Of a stretch of 64,000 nucleotides of DNA, positions 1 to 10,215 are shown one piece after another. A program made the position numbers and the translations under genes. The notes under the pieces are model-generated. The model was given only the letters and a program-made list of their open reading frames with translations. It was not told the origin of the DNA and did not search any database. This DNA is from Amycolatopsis acidiphila (GTDB lineage: Bacteria; Actinomycetota; Actinomycetes; Mycobacteriales; Pseudonocardiaceae), in contig NZ_CP090063.1 of the NCBI RefSeq assembly GCF_021391495.1, forward strand, positions 5,270,001-5,334,000, in the 5' to 3' direction. Positions within the stretch are counted from its first letter, which is position 1. Every line of letters starts with the position of its first letter.

Positions 1-12
1 GCAGCGCCGCCA

Positions 13-276
13 TCAGACCATCGTCTCGTGCACGTAGCACCACCGCCAGTTCTCCCCCGGTTCCAGCGAACGCACGATCGGATGGCCCGCGCCGTAGGCG
101 TGCCCGCGCGCGTGCCGCATCGGCGAGGAGTCGCAGCAGCCGACGTGTCCGCAGGTCAGGCACAGCCGCAGGTGCACCCACGGCGTGCCCAGCCGCAGGC
201 AGTCCTCGCAGCCGGAGGATCTCGGCTCGACGTCGCGGACGGCGGCCAGGTGCGGGTCGGTGAGCACCGGGTTCAT
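13..276 (-). CDS. UBP-type zinc finger domain protein
   Basis: An 87-residue protein made almost entirely of one UBP-type zinc finger. Cys/His ligands are visible as C23xxC26, C39xxC42, C47-C48 and a following cluster of His (about H55, H59, H65). In eukaryotes this fold binds the ubiquitin C-terminus. Stand-alone bacterial versions are common in actinobacteria and their role is not established. The ATG at 276 overlaps the stop of the upstream gene by 4 bases (ATGA), so it is translationally coupled and is the last visible gene of the chaperone operon. Family assignment is firm; function is unknown. Confidence 0.85.
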   Translation of the reverse strand: MNPVLTDPHLAAVRDVEPRSSGCEDCLRLGTPWVHLRLCLTCGHVGCCDSSPMRHARGHAYGAGHPIVRSLEPGENWRWCYVHETMV

Positions 277-686
277 CGCGTCACCGCCTCGACCGGTCCC
301 CAGTTCCGCAGCACGAACGCGGCCGCCTCGGCGCCTTCGCGGGCGACCACGGGGCCGCCGTCCTGGGCGGCGAAGGTGGCCCCGAGGTCGCGGGACACCA
401 TCCGCATCGTCTCGTCGGCGAGCACCTCGTTCTCCCGCAGACATTCGCCGAGCTCACCGGCGAGCTGTGCGAGCACGACGTCCGACAGCCGTCCGGACGA
501 CTCGGGCCAGAGCCCGAACACCCGGAAGTACCGGCAGAAGAGCGCGACCTGGTCCCGCCCGCGGGAGATCAGCAAGGCCGCCTCGACAGCCCGCTCCCCC
601 GTGGGATGCAGGTGCGCGTACCGGGTTTCGCCGAGCCTGCCTCGCAGCGGGCAGGCGGCGGCGGTCACTACGGACGGGTTCATCAT
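273..686 (-). CDS. Hypothetical protein in chaperone operon
   Basis: A 137-residue soluble protein that I do not recognise. It is Ala/Arg/Glu-rich with helical character and has no signal peptide or membrane segment. The start at 686 is a double ATG preceded by AGGAG seven bases upstream. It lies 4 bases after the thioredoxin stop and overlaps the UBP zinc-finger gene by 4 bases, so it is clearly co-transcribed. It may be part of the same protein-repair function, but nothing in the sequence says how. Confidence 0.7.
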   Translation of the reverse strand: MMNPSVVTAAACPLRGRLGETRYAHLHPTGERAVEAALLISRGRDQVALFCRYFRVFGLWPESSGRLSDVVLAQLAGELGECLRENEVLADETMRMVSRDLGATFAAQDGGPVVAREGAEAAAFVLRNWGPVEAVTR

Positions 687-690
687 TCAT

Positions 691-1149
691 TCACTCCTGA
701 GCTCCAGTCGGTTGTCTTCCGGCGAGCGCGTGTTCCACCCACTGGCGCAGGACCGGCACCGGGGCCGCGCCCGTCTGGCGTGCGAGCAGCTCCCCCTGGT
801 CGAGCAGCAGCAGGGTCGGCACCGCCTGCACCGTGAAGCGCTGCGAAAGGCCGGGGGCCTCGTCGACGTTGATCTTGACGAGCTTGAGCCGTCCCGCGAA
901 CTCCCTGGCGAGCTGTTCCAGTGCCGGGCTCACCATCCGGCACGGGCCGCACCAGGGCGCCCACAGGTCGGCGACGACCGGGATCGTCGCCTGCTCGGCG
1001 ACCGCGGGAAAGTCCTGTTCGCTCGCCTCGACGATCCATGGCAGCGGCTCGTGGCACTGCCCGCAGCGCGGTTTACCCGGTGCCGCCGCGGGGACGCGGT
1101 TCCAGTGACCGCAGTGCTCGCACCGCACCGTCGTCCTACCGGTGGCCAT
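691..1149 (-). CDS. trxC: Thioredoxin with N-terminal zinc ribbon (thioredoxin-2 type)
   Basis: A 152-residue disulfide reductase. Two CxxC pairs (C10/C13 and C29/C32) form the N-terminal zinc ribbon typical of thioredoxin 2. The active site WCGPC follows (C67, C70), with a cis-Pro motif (AVPTLL) downstream, giving a complete thioredoxin fold. The start at 1149 is chosen because the homology begins there and it sits 10 bases after clpB; upstream in-frame residues are clpB shadow. Thioredoxin-2 proteins are oxidative-stress responsive in proteobacteria. Its place in a chaperone operon suggests coupled refolding and disulfide repair. Confidence 0.9.
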   Translation of the reverse strand: MATGRTTVRCEHCGHWNRVPAAAPGKPRCGQCHEPLPWIVEASEQDFPAVAEQATIPVVADLWAPWCGPCRMVSPALEQLAREFAGRLKLVKINVDEAPGLSQRFTVQAVPTLLLLDQGELLARQTGAAPVPVLRQWVEHALAGRQPTGAQE

Positions 1150-1159
1150 CGTCGTCCCT

Positions 1160-3772
1160 CTACTGTGGACCGAATCGCAGCGTGAGCTCGCCGTCGGCGA
1201 CGTCGAGGCAGATGCGCTGCCCCGGGCGGACCTCGCCCCGCAGCAGTGCCCGCCCGATCCGGGTCTCGACGTCGTGAGACAGGTACCGGCGCAACGGGCG
1301 GGCCCCGTAGACGGGGTCGAACCCACGCTCGGCGATGAGGCGGCGGGCCGGCTCCGTCAGCTCGGCTTCGATCCGCTGCTCGGCAAGGCGGCTGCGCAGC
1401 TCCTCGAACTGCAGGTCGACGATCCGGGCCAGCTGCTCGATGCCCAGCGGCTTGAACAGCACGATGTCGTCGATGCGGTTGAGGAACTCGGGCCGGAAAT
1501 GCCGCCGCAAGGCCGCCATGACGCGGTCGCGCGCCTCGGGCTTGATCTCGCCGTCGCCGGTCGCGCCTTCCAGCAGGTACTCCGACCCGATGTTCGAGGT
1601 CATGATCACGATCGTGTTCCGGAAGTCGACCGTCCGCCCCTGCGAGTCGGTGATGCGCCCATCGTCGAGGACCTGCAACAGCGTGTTGAACACGTCCGGG
1701 TGGGCCTTCTCGATCTCGTCGAACAGCACCACGGAGTAGGGCTTGCGCCGGACCGCTTCGGTGAGCTGGCCGCCTTCCTCGTACCCGACGTAGCCGGGCG
1801 GGGCTCCGACCAGTCTGCTGACGGTGTGCCGCTCCTGGTACTCGCTCATGTCGAGCCGGACCATGCTCTCCTCGGTGTCGAACAGCGCGGCCGCGAGCGA
1901 CTTCGCCAGTTCGGTCTTGCCCACGCCGGTGGGGCCGAGGAACACGAACGACCCGATGGGCCTGCGGGGGTCGCGGATGCCGGACCGGGCGCGGATGATC
2001 GCGTCGGCGACGAGCGTCACCGCCTCGTCCTGCCCGATGACCCGCGACCGCAGGATCTCGTCGAGCCGCAGCAGCTTCTCGCGTTCGCCCTCACGCAGAC
2101 GGGAGACCGGGATGCCGGTCCACGCCGCGACGACCTCGGCGATCTCGTCCTCGGTGACCACCTCCGGCAGCAGCCGGTTCTCCCCCTGCCGCGCGGACAG
2201 CCGCTGCTCCTCCGCGGCGAGTTTCCGTTCCAGCTCGGCGAGTTCGCCGTAGCGCAGCTCCGCCGCGCGGTTGAGGTCGTAGGCACGCTCGGCCTCCTCC
2301 GCTTCGTGCCGCACTCGTTCGAGGTCGCGCCGGAGTTCCTGAACGCGTTTGATGGACCGCCGTTCGGCCTCCCACTGGGCTTTCTTGGCATCGGCCTCCG
2401 CGCGCAGGTCCGCCAGCTCCTTGCGCAGCTGGTCGAGCCGCGCCTTGCTGGCTTCGTCGGTTTCCTTGGACAGCGCGGCTTCTTCGATCTCCAGCCGGGT
2501 CACCCGCCGGGTCAGCTCGTCCAGCTCCGCCGGCATCGAGTCGATCTCGGTCCGCAGCCGCGCGCACGCCTCGTCGACGAGGTCGATCGCCTTGTCCGGC
2601 AGGAACCGGTCGGTGATGTAGCGGTGCGACAGGGTCGCCGCCGCGACGAGCGCGCCGTCGTGGATCTTCACGCCGTGGAAGACCTCGAACCGTTCGCGCA
2701 GCCCGCGCAGGATCGAGATCGTGTCCGCCACGTCGGGCTCGTCCACCAGCACCAGCTGGAACCGGCGCTCCAGCGCGGCATCGGTCTCGATGTGCTTGCG
2801 GTACTCGTCCAGCGTGGTGGCACCGATCATGTGCAGCTCGCCGCGGGCGAGCATCGGCTTGAGCATGTTGCCCGCGTCCATCGCGCCTTCCGCCGCACCG
2901 GCCCCCACTACCGTGTGCAGCTCGTCGATGAACAGCAGGATGCCGCCTTCGGCCGCGGTCACCTCGCCGAGCACTGCCTTGAGGCGTTCCTCGAACTCGC
3001 CGCGGTACTTCGCCCCGGCCACCAGCGCGCCCATGTCGAGCGCGAAGATCGTCTTGTCCCGCAGGCCCTCCGGTACGTCGCCGGAGTGGATGCGCTGCGC
3101 GAGGCCTTCCACGATCGCGGTCTTGCCGACCCCGGGGTCGCCGATGAGGACCGGGTTGTTCTTGGTCTTGCGGCTGAGGATCTGCACCACACGCCGGATC
3201 TCGCCGTCCCGGCCGATCACCGGGTCGAGCTTGCCGGAGCGGGCTTCGGCCACCAGGTCGCGCCCGTACTTCTCCAGCGCCTCGTAGGCCCCTTCCGGGG
3301 TCGCGGAGGTGACCCGCTGGTTGCCGCGCACGCCGGTGAGCGCCGACAGGAACGCATCCCTGGTCACCCCGTGCTCGGCCAGCCGCCGCCCGGCCTGGGC
3401 GGCCGCGCCCTCCTCGAGGAGCGCGAGCACGAGGTGCTCGACGGAGACGTACTCGTCCTTGAGCCGGTCGGCCTCGCGCTTCGCGGACTCCAGCAGCCGC
3501 GCCACGCGGCGGCTGACGTAGACCTGTCCGGGTTGCGCGCCCGCCCCGGTGACCGCGGGGCGGCGCGCCAGGTCCTGCTCGACCGCCGCCCGCAGGGCGA
3601 CCGGGTCCGCGCCCGCCTGCTCGAACAGCCGCGGCACGAGGCCGCCGGGCTGGTCCAGCAGGGCGAACAGCAGGTGCTCGCCGTCGACCTCGGCGTGGCC
3701 GAGACGGGAGGCCAGTGCCTGGGCCTCCTGCAGCGCCTCCTGGGACTTCTGCGTCAGCCGGTTCACGTCCAT
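1160..3772 (-). CDS. clpB: ATP-dependent disaggregase ClpB
   Basis: An 870-residue Hsp100 chaperone of standard family length that extracts polypeptides from aggregates with DnaK/DnaJ/GrpE. An N-terminal Clp repeat domain covers about residues 1-145. The first AAA+ module has Walker A GDPGVGKT (about 211-218), the middle part is a coiled-coil domain rich in Arg/Glu (about 410-530), and the second AAA+ module has GPTGVGKT. The ATG at 3772 lies inside the 3' end of the cbpM-like gene (10-base overlap), and residues upstream of it lack homology. Co-localisation with its Hsp70 partners makes the role unambiguous. Confidence 0.97.
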   Translation of the reverse strand: MDVNRLTQKSQEALQEAQALASRLGHAEVDGEHLLFALLDQPGGLVPRLFEQAGADPVALRAAVEQDLARRPAVTGAGAQPGQVYVSRRVARLLESAKREADRLKDEYVSVEHLVLALLEEGAAAQAGRRLAEHGVTRDAFLSALTGVRGNQRVTSATPEGAYEALEKYGRDLVAEARSGKLDPVIGRDGEIRRVVQILSRKTKNNPVLIGDPGVGKTAIVEGLAQRIHSGDVPEGLRDKTIFALDMGALVAGAKYRGEFEERLKAVLGEVTAAEGGILLFIDELHTVVGAGAAEGAMDAGNMLKPMLARGELHMIGATTLDEYRKHIETDAALERRFQLVLVDEPDVADTISILRGLRERFEVFHGVKIHDGALVAAATLSHRYITDRFLPDKAIDLVDEACARLRTEIDSMPAELDELTRRVTRLEIEEAALSKETDEASKARLDQLRKELADLRAEADAKKAQWEAERRSIKRVQELRRDLERVRHEAEEAERAYDLNRAAELRYGELAELERKLAAEEQRLSARQGENRLLPEVVTEDEIAEVVAAWTGIPVSRLREGEREKLLRLDEILRSRVIGQDEAVTLVADAIIRARSGIRDPRRPIGSFVFLGPTGVGKTELAKSLAAALFDTEESMVRLDMSEYQERHTVSRLVGAPPGYVGYEEGGQLTEAVRRKPYSVVLFDEIEKAHPDVFNTLLQVLDDGRITDSQGRTVDFRNTIVIMTSNIGSEYLLEGATGDGEIKPEARDRVMAALRRHFRPEFLNRIDDIVLFKPLGIEQLARIVDLQFEELRSRLAEQRIEAELTEPARRLIAERGFDPVYGARPLRRYLSHDVETRIGRALLRGEVRPGQRICLDVADGELTLRFGPQ

Positions 3773-4062
3773 CGCGTGGCGCCCCTTTCCGCGAGCGCCG
3801 TTTCCAGCTCCTGGATCCGGGCGAGCAGGTCCAGCACGAGGCCCACGCCCGCGTAGTTGAGCCCGAGTCCCGCGCGCAGCCGCTGGATGCGGGCGATCGT
3901 CGCGGGCGCGGTCAGCGGGAACCACAGCTCGCCGCCGGCGTCACGCGAGGCCTCCAAGAGGCTCAGCGCGACGAACCTGCGCACCAGCTCGGGATGCAGT
4001 GCCGCGCGTCGCGCCACCGATTCGAGCCGCAGCCTCGGGCGGGTGGACAGCGGGTAGCTCAT
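3763..4062 (-). CDS. CbpM/HspR-like MerR-family chaperone modulator
   Basis: A 99-residue protein between dnaJ and clpB. An N-terminal short helix-turn-helix-like segment is followed by the signature region [20 protein letters not shown] near the C-terminus, as in the chaperone modulator CbpM and the related MerR-type repressor HspR. CbpM inhibits the J-domain of CbpA. HspR represses dnaK/clpB operons through HAIR inverted repeats. I favour CbpM because of its size and the adjacent CbpA-like DnaJ. No clear HAIR element was found upstream of the operon. It overlaps dnaJ by 1 base and clpB by 10 bases. Confidence 0.75.
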   Translation of the reverse strand: MSYPLSTRPRLRLESVARRAALHPELVRRFVALSLLEASRDAGGELWFPLTAPATIARIQRLRAGLGLNYAGVGLVLDLLARIQELETALAERGATRWT

Positions 4063-4961
4063 CAGTGTCCCCTTCTCGGGTCGAAGTCGGATGCGGCGGC
4101 CAGCTCCTCGAACAGCTCGCGTTCGCGGGCGGTGGGCCGGGGCGGCACCATGATGCGGATCTCGGTGAACAGGTCGCCCGGCCTGCCGCCGGGGTTCGGC
4201 ATGCCCTCGCCGCGCAGGCGCAGCCGCCTGCCGCTGGACGTGCCGGGCCGCACGCGCACCTTCACCTCGCCGCCGGGGGTGCTCACCGGCACGTGCGCGC
4301 CGAGCGCCGCCTCCCAGGGTGCGAGCGGCAGGACGACGTGGATGTCCCGGCCCTCGAGCCGGTACCGGGAGTGCGGCGCGATCCGGACCCGCAGGAGGAG
4401 GTCCCCCGCCGCGCCGCGCCCCCGGCCTTGGCCGCCCTCACCGGGCAGCCGGATGCGCTGCCCGTCGGTGACCCCGGGCGGGATGGTCACCTCGTACTCC
4501 CGCCCACCGCGGCCGTCGACGCTGACGCGCCGCTTCCCGCCGCGGTAAGCCTCCTCGACGGACAGCACGAGCTCGGCTTCCTGGTCCGCGCCCGGGATCG
4601 GGCCGAAACCGCCACCCGACCCGAAGATGCTGCCGAAGAGGTCCTCGAAATCGATACCGCCGCCGTCGTCGGGTCCGAAGTGCACGGACCGGCCGCCGGC
4701 GCGGCGCCGTCGTGGCCCGGCGTCCGCCATGTCCTCGGGAATCTGGCGGAAGTCCGGGCCGAACCGGTCGTAGCGCCTGCGCGTCGCCGGGTCGGACAGC
4801 ACCTGGTAGGCCTCGTTGATCTCCTTGAACCGGTCCTCCGCGCCCGGATCGTGGTTGATATCGGGGTGGTAGCGGCGCGCGAGCTTGCGGTAGGCCTGCT
4901 GGATCTCCTCGGTGCCCGCATCGCGCGACACACCGAGCGCCTCGTAGAAGTCCCGGGCCAC
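4062..4961 (-). CDS. DnaJ/CbpA-type J-domain co-chaperone
   Basis: A 299-residue class B J-protein. The J-domain spans about residues 1-70 with the HPD motif at H32-P33-D34. A Gly-rich linker (about 95-115) precedes two C-terminal beta-sandwich substrate-binding domains. There are no CxxCxGxG zinc repeats, so it is CbpA-like rather than canonical DnaJ. It should stimulate the ATPase of the DnaK encoded upstream and pass clients to it. GrpE ends 3 bases upstream and the cbpM-like gene begins at its stop. Confidence 0.93.
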   Translation of the reverse strand: MARDFYEALGVSRDAGTEEIQQAYRKLARRYHPDINHDPGAEDRFKEINEAYQVLSDPATRRRYDRFGPDFRQIPEDMADAGPRRRRAGGRSVHFGPDDGGGIDFEDLFGSIFGSGGGFGPIPGADQEAELVLSVEEAYRGGKRRVSVDGRGGREYEVTIPPGVTDGQRIRLPGEGGQGRGRGAAGDLLLRVRIAPHSRYRLEGRDIHVVLPLAPWEAALGAHVPVSTPGGEVKVRVRPGTSSGRRLRLRGEGMPNPGGRPGDLFTEIRIMVPPRPTARERELFEELAAASDFDPRRGH

Positions 4962-4964
4962 CGC

Positions 4965-5450
4965 TCAGTCCTGCCTGCGGTTCACGACCACCGCGGCCGG
5001 CCGCAGCTGCCGCTCGCCCTGGCCATAGCCGGGCCGCACCACCTCGACGACGACGCCGGGCGGCCGCGCCGGGTCCTCGACGACGCTCACCACCTCGTGC
5101 CGCGCGGGGTCGAACGGTACGCCCGCCTCGTCGTGGCGGGGGAAGCCGAGCAGGCCCATCACCTCGACGGCCTGGTCGCGGATCGCGCGCACCCCTTCGA
5201 TGACGGGATCCTCGCCGGACTTCCTGTGCGCCAGCGCCAGCTCGAGGTTGTCCAGCACCGGCAGCCACCACGACGCCGCCCGGGCCCGCTCCGCCTCCCG
5301 CTCGCGCTCCAGCTCCCGGGCGTAACGCTTCCGGAGGTTGTCCAGGTCGGCGACGGCGCGCCGCCACCGGTCCTCGACCTCCGCCACACCCGGCGCGAGA
5401 GCGACATCCTGGCCACGCTCGCCGGCACTGTCCTCGGCTGGCTCGGTCAT
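4965..5450 (-). CDS. grpE: Nucleotide exchange factor GrpE
   Basis: A 161-residue GrpE, the ADP/ATP exchange factor for DnaK. The N-terminus is acidic and unstructured, followed by a long coiled coil (DLDNLRKRYARELERE region, about 35-60) and the C-terminal beta-wing domain with the conserved GxGE(R)xLRPAxVxV ending. It is somewhat shorter than many actinobacterial GrpE proteins. It lies 10 bases after dnaK and 3 before dnaJ in the operon. Confidence 0.94.
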   Translation of the reverse strand: MTEPAEDSAGERGQDVALAPGVAEVEDRWRRAVADLDNLRKRYARELEREREAERARAASWWLPVLDNLELALAHRKSGEDPVIEGVRAIRDQAVEVMGLLGFPRHDEAGVPFDPARHEVVSVVEDPARPPGVVVEVVRPGYGQGERQLRPAAVVVNRRQD

Positions 5451-5460
5451 CGCGCTCCCT

Positions 5461-7341
5461 TCACGTGCGGTCGAACTCCGCGTCGATCACGTCCTCGTCG
5501 TCACCGGGACCGGCCGCGTCCGCCTGCTGCCCGCCCTGGCCCGCGCTGCCCGGCCGGTTCGCGAGTCCCTGGTAGACCTGCTGCAGCTCGCCGGTGAGCG
5601 AGCGCACCCGATCGAGCGGCGCCTCCTTCTCCACCGCGTCCCGCGCATCGGCGATCAGCAGCTCCGCGCGCGACCGCTCGTGCTCGGGCACCGCGTCCCC
5701 GAGCTCGGCAAGGCGGCGCTCCACCCGGTAGGCGGCGCTGTCGAGTTCGTTGCGCGCGTCGACGGCTTCCCGCAGCTCGCGGTCCTGGTCGCGGTTGCGC
5801 TCGGCCTCGGCCACCATCCGCTCGACCTCGCCGCTGTCGAGGTTGGAGGTCTCGCTGATCGTGATGCCCTGTTCGGCGCCGGTGTCGCGGTCGCGGGCGG
5901 TGACGTTGAGGATGCCGTTGGCGTCGATGTCGAAGGTGACCTCGATCTGCGGCTCCCCGCGCGGCGCCGGCCTGATGTCCGTCAGCTGGAACCGGCCCAG
6001 CACCCGGTTGTCCGCCGCGCGTTCCCGCTCGCCCTGCAATACCACGATGTCCACCGCGGGCTGGTTGTCCTCCGCCGTGGAGAACACCTCACTGCGCCGC
6101 GCCGGGATCGTCGTGTTGCGCTCGACGATCTTCGTCATCACCCCGCCACGGGTCTCCACGCCCAGCGACAGCGGCGTGACGTCGAGCAGCAGGACGTCGG
6201 ACACCTCGCCCTTGAGCACCCCGGCCTGGACGGCGGCGCCGATGGCCACCACCTCGTCCGGGTTGACGGTCATGTTCGGGTCCTTGCCGCCGGTCAGCCG
6301 CCGCACCAGGTTCTGCACGGCCGGGATCCGCGTCGACCCGCCCACGAGGATGACCTCGTCGATGTCGTCGCCGGTCACCTTCGCGTCGCCCATCGCCTGC
6401 TTCACCGGCCCGAGGCAGCGCTCCACGAGGTCGGCGGTGATCCGCTCGAACGTCGAGCGCATCACCGTCATCGTCAGATGCTTCGGGCCGTTCGCGTCGG
6501 CGGTGATGAACGGCAGGTTCACCTGCGTCTGGCTCACCGAACTCAGCTCGACCTTCGCCTTCTCCGCGGCCTCGAAGAGCCGTTGCAGCGCCTGGGGGTC
6601 CTGGCGCAGGTCGACCCCCTGCTCCTGCCGGAACTCGTCCGCCAGGTGGTCGACGAGCCTGCGGTCGAAGTCGTCGCCGCCGAGATGCCCGTCGCCGGAG
6701 GTCGCCCGCACCTCGACGACACCGTCGCCGACGTCGAGGATGCTGACGTCGAACGTGCCGCCGCCGAGGTCGAACACGAGCACCGTCTCGTGCTCGTGTT
6801 TGTCGAGTCCGTAGGCGAGCGCGGCCGCGGTGGGCTCGTTGATGATCCGCAGGACCTCCAGGCCCGCGATCCGCCCGGCGTCCTTCGTCGCGGTGCGCTG
6901 GGCGTCGTTGAAGTACGCGGGCACGGTGATCACGGCCTCGGTCACCCGTTCCCCGAGGGATTTCGAGGCGTCCTCGGCGAGCTTCCGCAGGATCTGCGCG
7001 CTGATCTCCTCCGGCGCGTACAGCTTTCCGCGCACGTCGAAGCGCGCGGCGCCGTTGGGCCCTTCCACGACGTCGAAGGTGACCGCCTTGGCCTCGTCGG
7101 AGATCTCGTCGAAGCGGCGGCCGATGAAGCGTTTCGCCGAGTAGATGGTCCCCTTCGGGTTGAGGATCGACTGGCGCCGGGCCAGCTGCCCGACCAGGCG
7201 CTCACCGTCCTCGGTGAACGCGACGACCGACGGGGTGGTGCGCGCACCCTCGACGTTGGGGATCACCCTGGCCTCGCCGCCCTCCCAGACGGCGATGACC
7301 GAGTTCGTGGTCCCGAGATCGATTCCGACTGCCTTGGCCAT
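5461..7341 (-). CDS. dnaK: Hsp70 chaperone DnaK
   Basis: A 626-residue Hsp70 of full length. The N-terminal ATPase domain begins with the phosphate-binding GIDLGTTNS motif and contains the [10 protein letters not shown] loop and the VGGSTRIP motif. The substrate-binding domain follows at about 385, and the C-terminal tail is Gly/Gln/Asp-rich with an acidic end. It is the central member of the operon. Because the neighbours are CbpA- and CbpM-like rather than DnaJ/HspR in the classical actinobacterial order, this may be a second, accessory DnaK copy; that is inference. Confidence 0.96.
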   Translation of the reverse strand: MAKAVGIDLGTTNSVIAVWEGGEARVIPNVEGARTTPSVVAFTEDGERLVGQLARRQSILNPKGTIYSAKRFIGRRFDEISDEAKAVTFDVVEGPNGAARFDVRGKLYAPEEISAQILRKLAEDASKSLGERVTEAVITVPAYFNDAQRTATKDAGRIAGLEVLRIINEPTAAALAYGLDKHEHETVLVFDLGGGTFDVSILDVGDGVVEVRATSGDGHLGGDDFDRRLVDHLADEFRQEQGVDLRQDPQALQRLFEAAEKAKVELSSVSQTQVNLPFITADANGPKHLTMTVMRSTFERITADLVERCLGPVKQAMGDAKVTGDDIDEVILVGGSTRIPAVQNLVRRLTGGKDPNMTVNPDEVVAIGAAVQAGVLKGEVSDVLLLDVTPLSLGVETRGGVMTKIVERNTTIPARRSEVFSTAEDNQPAVDIVVLQGERERAADNRVLGRFQLTDIRPAPRGEPQIEVTFDIDANGILNVTARDRDTGAEQGITISETSNLDSGEVERMVAEAERNRDQDRELREAVDARNELDSAAYRVERRLAELGDAVPEHERSRAELLIADARDAVEKEAPLDRVRSLTGELQQVYQGLANRPGSAGQGGQQADAAGPGDDEDVIDAEFDRT

Positions 7342-7350
7342 GAATCCTCC

Positions 7351-7854
7351 TCAGCGCCGGGCCGGGTCTTCGGGGACCCGCCGCTCGCGCAGCAGGCCGA
7401 CCGCGTCCTGCGCCACCTCCGCGTCGGCGACCACCTCGAACCGGCTGGGCTGCAAGCCGCTGATCGCGGTGAAGTCCCGGTGGCCGCGCTGCAGCGCGTA
7501 GGCCACCAGCCCCACCAGGGCACCGACGACCGCACCGAAGATCAGGCCGTACGCGGCGAGCGCGAGGCTCGCCACCAGCGGCCGGAGCCAGTCGAACAGG
7601 CCGAACAACCAGCCGATCAGCGCGCCGGGCACCGCCCCGGCCACGGCGCCGGAGAGCGCGGCCCTGCCGTAGTTGAGCCGTCCGACGACCTGTTCGACCA
7701 TCTTCACGTCGTGCCCGATGATCGCCACCCGCTCCACCGGGAAGTGCCGGTCGGACAGGTAGTCCACGGCATTCTCGGCGTCCTCGTAACTGGTGAAGGT
7801 GGCCACCGGCACCCGCTCGGCCGACGGTCGCCGCAGGCGCGGGCTGTCGGTCAT
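7351..7854 (-). CDS. General stress protein 17M-like membrane protein
   Basis: A 167-residue protein with an N-terminal GSP17M-type domain (sequence around FTSYEDAENAVDYLSD, which pairs with the ERVAIIGHDV strand). Two Ala/Gly/Leu-rich predicted membrane hairpins follow (about 70-120), then a short C-terminal soluble part. I place the start at 7854 because AGGAGG lies 7 bases upstream. An in-frame ATG 15 bases earlier overlaps the hsp20 stop but has the Shine-Dalgarno inside it. The family is stress-induced; its biochemical role is unknown. Confidence 0.8.
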   Translation of the reverse strand: MTDSPRLRRPSAERVPVATFTSYEDAENAVDYLSDRHFPVERVAIIGHDVKMVEQVVGRLNYGRAALSGAVAGAVPGALIGWLFGLFDWLRPLVASLALAAYGLIFGAVVGALVGLVAYALQRGHRDFTAISGLQPSRFEVVADAEVAQDAVGLLRERRVPEDPARR

Positions 7855-7865
7855 CGCCTGCCTCC

Positions 7866-8321
7866 TCATGCGTTGGCCCCCTCGCGCTCGGTCGCCTCGG
7901 TCCCGATGCCCTGCCGGCCTCCGCCGGACCCGATCTCCACCCGGCGGGGCTTGCTGGCCTCCGACACCGGGACCCGCAGGGTCAGCACCCCACGTTCGAA
8001 TCCGGCCTCCAGCCGGGACGGGTCGAGGTTGTCGCCGAGGAACAGCTGCCGGGAGAACTCCCCCGTCGGCCGCTCGTCCACGATCAGCTCGTCACCCTCG
8101 CCACGCGCGGGGCGGCGGGTCGCGCGGATGCTCACCACGTTGCGTTCCACCGTCAGGTCGACGTCCGCGGGATCCACCCCCGGCAGGTCCAGCGCGACGA
8201 AGAACTCGTCACCGCGCCGGAACGCCTCCATCGGCATCGTGCGCAGCGCGCGGCTGCCGCCCATCACCTGCTCACTCAACCGGTCCAGCTCCCGGAACGG
8301 GTCGAAGCGCATCAACGTCAT
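7866..8321 (-). CDS. Small heat-shock protein Hsp20
   Basis: A 151-residue alpha-crystallin-type holdase, the first gene of the chaperone operon. The N-terminus (MTLMRFDPFREL) is typical of actinobacterial Hsp20, and the alpha-crystallin domain spans about 40-135 with the GVLTLRVPV motif near its end. It binds unfolding proteins without ATP and hands them to DnaK/ClpB. The start at 8321 has AAGGAGGAA at good spacing; the longer reading frame upstream runs into the promoter region. Confidence 0.93.
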   Translation of the reverse strand: MTLMRFDPFRELDRLSEQVMGGSRALRTMPMEAFRRGDEFFVALDLPGVDPADVDLTVERNVVSIRATRRPARGEGDELIVDERPTGEFSRQLFLGDNLDPSRLEAGFERGVLTLRVPVSEASKPRRVEIGSGGGRQGIGTEATEREGANA

Positions 8322-8528
8322 CTCGGCCTTCCTCCTTGTCCCCACGGCTTTCGGCGTTTCCGGTGCCAGCGTGGCAACAGCCGGTGGCTGCCCGCATTCG
8401 CCTGCCAAGCCCGAAACCCCGCCCGAATTGGCCCCGACGGGGCGAACGGGTCCCCCTCACCCGGCTCCTTTGGCGGAAATGCCGCCGGGGCGCGAGACTG
8501 AGAGCGGCGGCGGGAAAGGACGGAGCCC
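8322..8528. promoter_or_regulatory. Divergent promoter region, hsp20 operon / pucR
   Basis: This 207-base spacer separates the minus-strand chaperone operon from a plus-strand PucR gene and must hold both promoters. A short inverted repeat GGCGG-aaatg-CCGCC lies at 8472-8486 near the pucR start, and GGCCCCGACGGGGC lies near 8433-8446. I see no convincing HAIR (CTTGAGT-N7-ACTCAAG) or CIRCE element and no confident -35/-10 pair. Confidence 0.4.
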
Positions 8529-10208
8529 ATGCCCAACTCCGTGTCGATGACCCACGGCGACGAGACCCCAGCACCACTGTCCACTTGGTACAAGCTGCTG
8601 GTCGTCGCGATGGGGATGTCCGAGCGGCGGCATGAGGACGCGATACTGCACCTCGTCCGGACGTCGCTGCCCTTCCTCGCGCCGTGCTCGATCGAGGCCG
8701 CCTTCCGCTACGCCGGAGGCGATCTGAGGCCCTGGCCCGGCACTGCCCGGGCGGACGACGTCCTCGTCGAGCAGATCCACGCGCTCGGCCCCGGTGGCGG
8801 GTTGCTCCCGGCCACCCGCGACGACTGGCGCTGGGTCTTCCCCCTCGCGTGCCCCGAGATGGTGCGAGGCTTCCTGGTCGTGCACGGGGACGGCAAGCCG
8901 CCTGTCGACGCGAGGTTCCTGTTCCAGGTCCTCGGCAGGCAGGTGGGCACGGCGCTGGCCGGGGCGGCGCTGCACGGCGAGGACCACGCCCAGCTCACCC
9001 GGTTGCGGGAGAGCAACGACAAGCTGACCCGGCTGGTGACGCGGCTGCGGCGCCAGACAGCGGTGTACGAGACGCTGACCGCGGCATCCGCCTCCGGGGA
9101 GGGCGCGTCCGCGATCGCACGGGCGGTGCACGAGCTCACCGGGCTGCCGATCACGATCGAGGACCCGTTCGGCAACCCCCTCGCCTGGGCCGGGCACGAC
9201 GAGCCCCCGCCGGGCACGAAAACCGACGCCCGCGGCCGTCAGGCCTTGCTGGACAAGGTGGCCGCGTACACCGGCGCCCCGTTCCGCGACCACGAGCGGG
9301 TCGTCTCGGTCGTGCGTCCTGGCACCGACCTGCTCGGGCTGCTGCTGCTGTCCGACCCGGGCCGCCGGGCAGGCCAGCACGAGCTGTTCGTCGTGGGGTA
9401 CGCGACGACGATCCTCGCCCTCGAACTGGCCCACCAGCGCAACCTGGCCGAGGTGGAGCTGCGGGTGCACCGCGACCTGGTCGACGACCTCGTCGAGGGC
9501 ACCGACGACGAGAGCGCGTACGCCAGGGCCGCTGCCGTCGGGCACGATCTGCGGGTGCCGCACCACGTCCTCGTCGTGCGCTGGAACCACCACCGCCACA
9601 ACGGCGAGACCCGCCGTGCCGTGCAGCAGGTGCTCCGCTCCTGGCGGCGGCACGCCCTGGCCTCCCGGCACTCGGGCGCGACCGTCGTCGTCGTCGCCGA
9701 CGGGTCGGTCGACGGCGCCGCCCTGCACGAGGCACTCGCCCGCGAACTCGGCACCGGGACCGGCGCGATCGGCATCGGCGGACGGTGCGAGACCCCGTCC
9801 GCCCTCCCCCGCTCCTACGCCCAGGCCCTGCAGGCGCTCGACATCCGGCTCGGCTCGGCCGCCCCGCACGGCGCCACGGCCTTCGACCAGCTGGGCGTCT
9901 ACCGGATCCTTAGCAGCACGACCGGCCGCGAGCACGTGCGGGCGTTCGTCCGCGAATGGCTCGGGCCGCTGCTCGACTACGACGCCAAGCGCGGCTCGTC
10001 GCTGGTGCGCACGCTGTTCCAGTACCTCGAAAGCGGCGGCAACTACGACGCGGCCGCCGCGGCGCTGCTCATCCACCGCAGCACGCTGCGCTACCGGCTC
10101 GCTCGCATCCGCGAGATCGGCGGACTCGACCTCACCGAGGTCGACACCCGCCTCAATCTGCACGTCGCGACCCGGGGATGGCAGATCCTGTCCAGCCCGG
10201 AGCCGTGA
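8529..10208 (+). CDS. PucR-family transcriptional regulator (GAF + HTH_30)
   Basis: A 559-residue regulator. The N-terminal half carries GAF-like sensor regions (about 25-165 and 175-300) and a middle GGDEF-like PucR domain follows (about 310-440). The C-terminal PucR helix-turn-helix (about 490-550) has the conserved run from FLxYLExGGNYDAAA to HRSTLRYRLARI. It is strikingly similar along its whole length to the regulator at 13783-15468, indicating a duplication. A Shine-Dalgarno-like GGACGGAG lies upstream of the ATG. The ligand is unknown. It is divergent from the chaperone operon, so it may control that operon or its own. Confidence 0.9.
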   Translation: MPNSVSMTHGDETPAPLSTWYKLLVVAMGMSERRHEDAILHLVRTSLPFLAPCSIEAAFRYAGGDLRPWPGTARADDVLVEQIHALGPGGGLLPATRDDWRWVFPLACPEMVRGFLVVHGDGKPPVDARFLFQVLGRQVGTALAGAALHGEDHAQLTRLRESNDKLTRLVTRLRRQTAVYETLTAASASGEGASAIARAVHELTGLPITIEDPFGNPLAWAGHDEPPPGTKTDARGRQALLDKVAAYTGAPFRDHERVVSVVRPGTDLLGLLLLSDPGRRAGQHELFVVGYATTILALELAHQRNLAEVELRVHRDLVDDLVEGTDDESAYARAAAVGHDLRVPHHVLVVRWNHHRHNGETRRAVQQVLRSWRRHALASRHSGATVVVVADGSVDGAALHEALARELGTGTGAIGIGGRCETPSALPRSYAQALQALDIRLGSAAPHGATAFDQLGVYRILSSTTGREHVRAFVREWLGPLLDYDAKRGSSLVRTLFQYLESGGNYDAAAAALLIHRSTLRYRLARIREIGGLDLTEVDTRLNLHVATRGWQILSSPEP

Positions 10209-10215
10209 CCGACGG

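Noticed and set aside
1142..3856. Long plus-strand open frame of 904 codons opposite clpB
   Set aside because: It is the antisense shadow of clpB created by high-GC codon bias; it is Leu/Gly/Arg-rich with no domain.
5338..8550. Plus-strand open frame of 1070 codons opposite dnaK and hsp20
   Set aside because: Spans several real minus-strand genes and has no recognisable fold; a GC-rich antisense artefact.
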